This document shows, in pieces, positions 57,321-64,000 of a stretch of 64,000 nucleotides of DNA; the stretch's first letter is position 1, and each line of letters begins with the position of its first letter. The position numbers and the translations under genes were made by a program. The DNA is from Brachycybe producta. Taxonomy: Eukaryota; Arthropoda; Diplopoda; Playtdesmida; Andrognathidae. The notes beneath the pieces were generated by a model, which had not been told where the DNA came from, ran no database searches, and saw nothing but the letters and a program-made list of their open reading frames with translations. The DNA is taken from the NCBI GenBank assembly GCA_036925085.1, contig JAUPFP010000014.1:431001-495000 (forward strand), given 5' to 3'.

Positions 57321-58200
57321 TTAATTACTTTCGACTCTTGAAATAAAATTTTAAGGGTTCTTTTAAGATTTGAAAAAGTAGACATTTTTTTTTTATATAT
57401 TAAAGAGTAGATTAATTATTTTTGACATCATTTTAAGTGATTGTGACCTCATTGGTTGTGTCTGTTACCATCAGTTAATGAAACTTTATTTTTCCATCCA
57501 TCAAATATATTATTATTAATAAAAAAAATTTCATAATAGGCCTTAATCCTAGCCTCCTCCCTCCTATTTTTAGGGTCTTTTTTTCTATTATAAGAAAAAC
57601 ACTTCAAATAAAAAGAAATCTCAATGAAATAATGGTCATGTACTTTGACTGTTTGACAACCAATCATATTTTTGAAGCCACTTATTTGGCAGGTTTTTTT
57701 TTTACTTGGTGTATTTTGACAGCTTGAAACTTCTATTATTTGCTATTTTTTTTAAAAAAACAAGTATTGTTAAAGATGAACTTTTGTTAGTAACATCAAA
57801 CACATCCAGTGATAGCATTTTTATGATGTGATGATATCTTTCAAAATAAACTTATTAACACAGTTTAATCTGATCGATTTCCGTTTTCAAATGTTATGTT
57901 GTCAATTAGCCATTCAATATATTAATAGAAACTACAATAAAAAGTTTATTTTATAAGTGTCATTAAAATGCTATCACTGAATAACATTTTTATAACAATA
58001 TTTTTTTTTAAAAAAAATAAACTTATTAACGCAGTTTAAAAAGGACGGTTTTAGGTTTTAAAATGTTTTGTTGTCAATTTGATATAAAAAAAAACATTAA
58101 TCAAAACTGTAATAAAAAGTTTATTTTGAAAGATAACTGTCATACAAATGCTATCACTGAATTCTTTTACTCTTCTAGTTTCTATTAGGATTTGATTTTG
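57321..58200. repeat. AT-rich region with family D fragments
   Basis: 'atatctttcaaaataaactt' (57835), 'aaaaagtttattttgaaaga' (58110) and 'cttctagtttctattagg' (58170) mark pieces of one or two old units. No gene. Confidence 0.5.
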
Positions 58201-58935
58201 TTTTGAAATTGGTTTCTAAAAAACTAAGTACTTGAATTTCTGCACTTTTTTCAAAATAAAATTCGCCAACAAGAAAAATGTCAAGTTCTTTTTTTTTTTA
58301 TTTTCAAGAATAAAGTCTAAAAGTTTTTTTTTGTTATAAACTTTTGATTTAGAAAATCTGTTGTTGTCATTTTGATCTATTATTATTGTTATTATTATTA
58401 TTGTTAGGTGTTGAGAGTATTGTGTTTTCATATTTTATTGTCAATCCTCCTCCACATAAAGATTTTTAATCACATGATGTCAAACAAAAATTGAAACCGG
58501 AAATTATTATTAGTCATTGGACAACAACAACACTTCAATTAGAATTTAGAAATCTCTTCCAAAACTGACTTCAAAAATTGTATTTTAAACAATCCCCCAT
58601 TTCATATTTTTATTACTGATATTTTTAATAATTTGTCAATTTTATTGAAGCAATTATAAGTGAAGTATGATCTTTTATTAAATTATTATATAAATAGGTG
58701 AAATGGTGTGTCAATCCAATGGAGTAGTTTTTTCAGCTTTTCTCTTCAGAATTTATTACGAACTTTCTTAATTACTTTCTTAATTACTTTTATCAGTCAT
58801 CAAGAACAAATTATTTTTGACATTTTGATGAGACTTTTTTTTTGCAAAAAAAAAAGAGACAACAAATAAACACATTCTTGTTTTCTAGTCTTGTATAAAC
58901 GGGGGGCCTCTAGAACTCTTGATTATTTTGTTTAG
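58201..58935. other. AT-rich non-coding stretch
   Basis: (ATT) patch at about 58380-58405. No gene. Confidence 0.45.
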
Positions 58936-59310
58936 TTTCAGGTGCAAAATGAAGAGAAACTTGAAAGTGATTTAGAAACTAGAATGGTAACTCAATCACT
59001 TAAGGTGGTTTTAAAGTGTAAACGCCTCTCGAACTCTTATTATTCTGTCTTTCAGGTGCAAAATGAAGAGAAACTTGAATGTGATTTAGAAACTAGAACG
59101 GTAGCTCAATTTCATGTTTATATCTTTCAAAATAAGTTTTTTTTGTGTGTGATTTTTTTTTAAATTACTCTATTTAAAGCAGACGATGTCTATAAAAAAA
59201 GTTTATTTTGAAAGATAATCAACATGAAATTAATTATCCACTAAGTGATTGAGCTACCCTTCTAGTTTCTAAAACACTTTCTAGTTTCTCTTCATTTTGC
59301 GCGTGAAAAA
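58936..59310. repeat. Family D repeat, well preserved
   Basis: The block 'caggtgcaaaatgaagagaa' to 'aactagaatggtaactcaat' occurs twice in tandem (from about 58940 and 59055, about 116 bp apart). The inverted half follows ('gagctacccttctagtttct', 'tctcttcattttgcgcgtga'). It is the best reference copy in this window and shows the sequence into which the family A element at 42 was inserted. Confidence 0.7.
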
Positions 59311-59868
59311 AGACAGAATAACCCCCAAAAAAAGCTCGAAAATAAGCATTTCATTAAACATTTTTTTTTAACTTATTAAAACTATTTTTTTTAAACTTAA
59401 ACTTTTCAACAACAAAAACTTAAAACAAAACATTTTTTAAAAACTTTTTAAAACGTTTTTGAAAAAAAAAATAAACTTTATTCAAAAACATTTTAAAACT
59501 TTAAAAAAAACTTTCTAAAACTTTTGAACACTTTGAATTTCACTTTGAAACAACAGAATTACAAGAATTTTCTAAAACAATGTAGTATTTCTAGTTAAGC
59601 TAAGGATTTCTAGAAATAAGTCCCCCAACTTTTTAAAACGTTTTGGGACCTTCTTCTTTTTGGTGTATTTGGGGTTTTTTTTATTAGTGAATGGGATTAA
59701 TTGTAATGAAACCTTTTTTGATGGGCAATTTAGCACTTAAGTTTGGTAGGAGGAATTAGCACCCATGAAAAAAGGCAACAAGAATTAGGGGGAGCTAAAC
59801 TTTTATTGTTCATACTATAGTAACATTTCTAGTAAATAGCCTTTTTCTGTTGTGTATGTGTGTTTCTA

Positions 59869-59920
<52 letters not shown>

Positions 59921-60295
59921 TAACCAATGAACAAATTATCTTTCAAAGTGAAAGAGAGAGAGAGAGAATGAGAGAGAAAACTAGGTTATCGTTTTTTGTT
60001 GTTGTTAGTAGAGTGCATCCCTGTTACTAGTAGAACATTATGGCCACACATTTTGTGATTGTCATTATTTCTACTTTATCCTCTTCTAGTATCTTAAGAA
60101 GGTTTATCTTGGAAGCCATTTTTCTACGCGAAAAGCTTAGAAAAAATGCAAGATATATCTCAAAATTGAACACCTTTTTCTTAGATTGGTGAACACTTGA
60201 CTGGACAATTGCAATGTTATAAAATTTACATAAATTTTGTGTTTCAGATGCAACATTAAGATTAATTTGAAAAACTAGAAGGGTAGCTTACTCAC
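59311..60295. other. AT-rich non-coding stretch with (CT)n
   Basis: (CT)n at 59872-59911 followed by (CA)n; GA run at 59952-59974. No gene. Confidence 0.5.
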
Positions 60296-60299
60296 TTAA

Positions 60300-61070
60300 G
60301 AGGCCACATCGCAAAATTACTTCGAAAAATCTCCACAAGGAGCGCTAGCATCGTTTTTTCTATTGAGCCCACACAGACCCGATGTTTAAGAAAAAAACGT
60401 TAATTTTTAAAATACACACAGTCATGGCGGCAATATGTTTATTTTTCGTATTTAAAGTTGTCCAATTTTGATGGTTCAAAGTGCAATGTGCACCTTAAAT
60501 ACATGTATATGCTAATCTAGTGATAGAATGACAAAAAATTAATAAGTGCTTTTCTATTTTTAAAATCTATTTCAAAATTGCGAATTTCTAGTTCTTATGT
60601 TTAAACTCCATTGAGTATGCGCTCGTAAGAAAAAAACATCTATTAAAATGTTGGTAAAAATACGTAAAAATAATTTTAAAAAAACACAAGTAAACCACAG
60701 TGAAGCCAACACATTGGCGCACGTGTTGATTTTTTTCTGTTTTTTTTTTAAAATTATTTTTAGATATTTTTACCAACATTTTAATTGATGTTTTTTTTTC
60801 TTATTTGGGTGTAGGGCCTACTCAATGGCCTTTAACATAAGATTTAAAAATTTGCGATTTTGAAATAGTTTTTTTAAAAATAGAAGAACACTTATCAATG
60901 TTTTGTCATTCTATCACTCGATCAGCATATATTTAAGGTGCACATTGCACATTGAACCATCAAAATTGGACAACTTTAAAAATGAAAAATAAACATATTG
61001 CCGCCGCGACTGTTTTGTATTTTAAAAATTAGAAAAACGATGCTAGAGCTCTTTGCGGAGATTTTTCGAA
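60300..61070. mobile_element. Family B palindromic element, copy 5
   Basis: TTAA at 60296-60299, then GAGGCCACATCGC. The centre near 60690-60735 has 'cattggcgcacgtgttgatt'. The right arm runs to 'gcggagatttttcgaagtaa' and loses its last 20 or so bases. Confidence 0.72.
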
Positions 61071-61301
61071 GTAATAAAAAAGGCGTTTAAAAACGTTTTG
61101 TTTGAACTAAATCCTCGTTATGTCTACAAGCTTAAAATGTGTACTTTTGTTGGAAAAACAATGGGTCTTTATTACGCTCCACAAACCAATTATTGGTCAG
61201 CAAAATTGGGGCTTTTCAAAATAACTATTTTTACAACATTTTTTGGTGTTTTATTTCATATCATTTGGTCAAATGAATATTGGAAGAGAGGAACCATTTA
61301 A
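61071..61301 (+). other. Short coding-like open frame of unknown nature
   Basis: A frame of about 76 residues, open from inside the end of a family B element to the stop at 61299. It has ordinary-looking codons, unlike the A/T-run frames around it. It reads as a basic/aromatic N-terminal part, then a hydrophobic stretch (KITIFTTFFGVLFHIIW) and SNEYWKRGTI. It has no upstream ATG before M36 or so of the frame, so it could be a last exon, a retrocopy fragment or chance. I do not recognise it. Confidence 0.25.
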
Positions 61302-62314
61302 CTGTTTTAATGTTTGTGAACTTTTTTTTTATTTTTGGAAAGCATCAACTGTTGTTTTAATTCTTAATTAGTGGTCTGGAAGGTGAAATTATAATTATCA
61401 TTAAAAATACAAAGTGTGTTCACAAAAGTATTTAACCACAGAAAATAAAAAGGTTAAACTACTTATTAAGCTGGTTTTAAATTTGCAAAACAAAAAGCCT
61501 CTATTTCAAACTCTGGTTAATTCTATGCCTTTTTCAAGTACACAAAATGAATAGTTACTTGAAACTAGAAACTTGAAACTAGAAAGACAACTCAATTTAA
61601 TCCTAGGGTAGTTTATTCTTCATTGATTCAGTTACTCTTCTAGTTTATAAAACAGCTAATTTCTTCTAAAGTGTAAATTTCTCTAGAAATCTAGATTATT
61701 CTGCTGTTTTATGTGCAAAAATGAAAACGAGAAACCTAGAAAACTAGAAGGACAAATCAATTTCATCCTAGCATAGTTTATTCTTCATTGATTTAGTTAC
61801 TATTCTAGTTTCTAAAACTGTTAATTTTTTTAAAATTGTAATTAGCTAGAAGAGCAACTCAATCACTTTTAAAATAAGCGTTTTCTATGTGAGTTTGAAA
61901 ATGACCAATTATTTTGAAAAAAAAATATCACCATGAAAATACTTTGTTTAAGTGATTCATTTAGCTTTCTAGTTTCTAAAACACTTTCTGGTTTCTTTTA
62001 ATTTTGTACCTGAAATTCAAAATAATCAGTATTTTCATCGCAATATTATTCAAATGCGAGTTTCAAAATTACCAAACTGGTCATAAACAGGTCTTAAATT
62101 AGTTTTAAATTGTAAAAAAAAAAAACCTCGAACTCTGGTTAATTCTCTGCTTTTCAAGAGAAAAAAATTAATAGAATTTTAAGTGTTTTAAAAACTAGAA
62201 GGGTAGCTCTCAGTCTTCTAAGTGTATTTTCATATTGAAAGACAGGAATAATGAAGAGTTTGAGTTAGGCATTTACATTTTAAACCCATCTTCTTATGAA
62301 GTTAAACCCTTATA
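61302..62314. repeat. AT-rich region with family D fragments
   Basis: 'gaaactagaaagacaactca' (61575), 'ttactcttctagtttataaa' (61630), 'agctttctagtttctaaaac' (61968) and 'aaaactagaagggtagctct' (62192) mark several diverged units. No gene. Confidence 0.5.
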
Positions 62315-62625
62315 TCTTGTACACACTTGAGTTAAAAGAATTCAAATTAAATGTGTTTAGGTGAATTCTACGGAATCCAGTTAAGAACATGAACCAAATT
62401 AAAACTGACTTTTAATTATTAATATTTTAAATTGAAATACTAAATCAATATTTTGTCAATAGTTTATATATTATTAAGTATTAACTCAATATTTTCAGAT
62501 TATTAACTGAATAACTTGAATTCGATATATGGTTCGTTTGTCCTTCACAGGGCTCTGTAGAATACATTTATTATTTAAATGCATTTAAATTATCAGGTGT
62601 GTGTATTAGGTATTAGTTTCTCCAA
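62315..62625 (+). repeat. Family E dispersed repeat, copy 3
   Basis: Same orientation as copy 1: 'gtacacacttgagttaaaag', 'aattcaaattaaatgtgttt', 'aaatcaatattttgtcaata', ending 'tcaggtgtgtgtattaggta'. Confidence 0.7.
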
Positions 62626-63385
62626 TAATACAATTTAAACCACTTCGCACTTTTTTTTTAAGAATAAATCTCAGTAACAAAAATCTGTAACGGATATCTC
62701 TGAATCTATTAGTTTTGTATTTATTAAGTCATTATTTCTTCTTTTTCTTGAAAAGAATAGAATTTATTAAATTACTTTGCTAACAGGTTTCATAGGAAGA
62801 AATGGAATTATTTTCAGAGGTTTCTGTTTTATTTCTTAATATCACAGATGATAGAGAGAGAGAGAAAAAAAAGAGAAAGAGAGAGTGACACAGAGAGAGA
62901 GAATGAGAGAGACACAAAGAGAGAGAAAGAAAGAGAGAATGAATATCATTTGTAATAAATGTAACAAGAGAGAGAGACAAGATTTGTCTCTTTTTTAAGT
63001 TTTATCTCATTATTTTTCAAATGTAATAAGATGATTTTCGTTCATTCTTTCTCTCTCTCTCTGTTTTCTATCTCTCGAGAAACCGATTCCATCTTTTAAT
63101 AAATTGAAAACCTTTACAAGAGAGTTTTATAATTGGAATCATTTGTTCAGTGTATGTGGTTTTTGTGTGTCTGTTATATTTTTCATTGTCATTTCGACAA
63201 GTGTAATTTTTATAAAGTGACTAGAACAAACACCTCTCTCTCTCTCTCTTAAAATAATAGACACACAAGAGAGCAATTTCTAACAAATGTGACAATGATT
63301 CTCAAACTGTGGCTCCATTGTGGCTCAGCTTGGAAAAAAAAGTTATTTTTCACCACAAAATTTTCTTGGAGATCTAAATGACGTC
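62626..63385. other. AT-rich non-coding stretch with GA/CT runs
   Basis: GA-rich at 62851-62940 and CT at 63050-63063 and 63232-63250. No gene. Confidence 0.5.
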
Positions 63386-63389
63386 AGTT

Positions 63390-63640
63390 TAACGTGAAAT
63401 ATTGCAGTATTTATAAGTTTAACATAAAAGATTGCATTATTTACAAGGTTAACATGGAATATTGCAGTATTTCCAAATTCAACATGACAGATTGCCTTAT
63501 TTACAAATTTAACATGAAGTACTGCATTATTTACAAGCTTAACATGAAAGATTGCAGCATTTGCAAGTTTAACATGAACTATTGCAGTATGTACAAAGTT
63601 TGACATGAAAGATTGCTTTACAAGTTTAACATAAAATATT
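63390..63640 (+). repeat. Minisatellite, unit 30 bp, about eight copies
   Basis: 'aacatgaaagattgcagtat' followed by 'ttacaagttt' repeats every 30 bp with point changes. The multiple-of-three period leaves open frames on both strands; they are not regarded as genes. Confidence 0.85.
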
Positions 63641-63656
63641 TACAATAATAGAACAA

Positions 63657-63990
63657 ATGGTTCAAGTTGAAATTGAAGCGACACGTTTTCTTTCTTTTGA
63701 ATTTTGGCTGAAAATTAGCAAGAAATTGTCATTCAATTCTGGTGCCATTCACCTCCTTAATATCAACTTCAACTTGAACTCTCTGAGCAGGTTTTCAACA
63801 TTGAAAGAAATCTCTGATCTATTGCAGATCCTCGAGTATTGGTTCCGGATTGAAACAGTGTTCCAAGGGTTCAAGTTGAAATTGAAGGACCAACTTTTCT
63901 TTTTTTGGAATTTTGGCTAAAAAAAAATTATCAAGAAATTGTCATTCAATTCTGTGGCCATTCACCTCCTTAATATTAATCTAAATTCAT
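63657..63990 (+). repeat. Direct repeat, about 210 bp apart
   Basis: 'ggttcaagttgaaattgaag' to 'gccattcacctccttaatat' occurs at about 63660-63770 and 63868-63980, the latter reaching the window end. No gene. Confidence 0.7.
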
Positions 63991-64000
63991 GATGTGTTTT

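Noticed and set aside
1..64000. tRNA and rRNA genes
   Set aside because: I looked for T-arm (GGTTCGA) and conserved rRNA words. The only tRNA-related sequences are the two primer-binding sites.

Overview
The window is AT-rich, repeat-dense animal DNA, probably from an invertebrate. The grounds are two young Ty3/Gypsy (Metaviridae) LTR retrotransposons of metazoan type, a decayed LINE, several families of hairpin-forming MITE-like elements, and long GA/CT/CA microsatellites. I found no convincing host gene, no tRNA or rRNA, and nothing bacterial. The species cannot be named from this sequence. Almost all sustained coding sequence lies in the two retrotransposons, which are visibly richer in G+C than their surroundings.

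Element 1 (1570-11097) has 929-bp LTRs that differ at only one position I could find, and a 4-bp ATTG target duplication. Its internal part holds a primer-binding site, gag (489 aa) and a long pol (protease, reverse transcriptase, RNase H, integrase, plus about 460 extra residues with an AT-hook-like motif). Element 2 (16206-27710) has 850-bp LTRs that look identical, an ATAT duplication, gag (564 aa), and a very long pol frame. After integrase that frame continues for about 1,000 residues, through a signal-peptide/transmembrane module and a 713-residue unknown region. The two elements share an 18-nt primer-binding site and the same expression device: a TTTAAAC slippery heptamer at the end of gag, followed by a hairpin, with pol in the -1 frame.

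The most unusual structure is RNA-level. The 5' leader of element 1 carries six short hairpins closed by GNRA tetraloops. The 3' UTR and U3 of element 2, and the U3 of element 1, are strings of small stem-loops. Both elements have a hairpin with a GGG-containing loop 8-9 nt before the polypurine tract. In element 2 the gag AUG lies inside the LTR, so the primer-binding site is translated.

The rest is a mosaic of non-coding repeats. Family A is a MITE with 9-10 bp duplications, family B a palindrome of about 790 bp flanked by TTAA, family C a short hairpin, family D a dispersed hairpin repeat, family E a repeat of about 280 bp, and family F a hAT-like MITE with an exact 8-bp duplication. Helitron-like ends lie at 13.6-14.6 kb and a LINE remnant at 14.7-15.6 kb. 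Satellite and minisatellite arrays lie near 30.5-31.4, 33.1-33.8, 35.7-36.2, 41.1-42.4 and 63.4-63.6 kb. Some insertions are nested (A in C, A in D, F next to D-like sequence), which gives a relative order of events.
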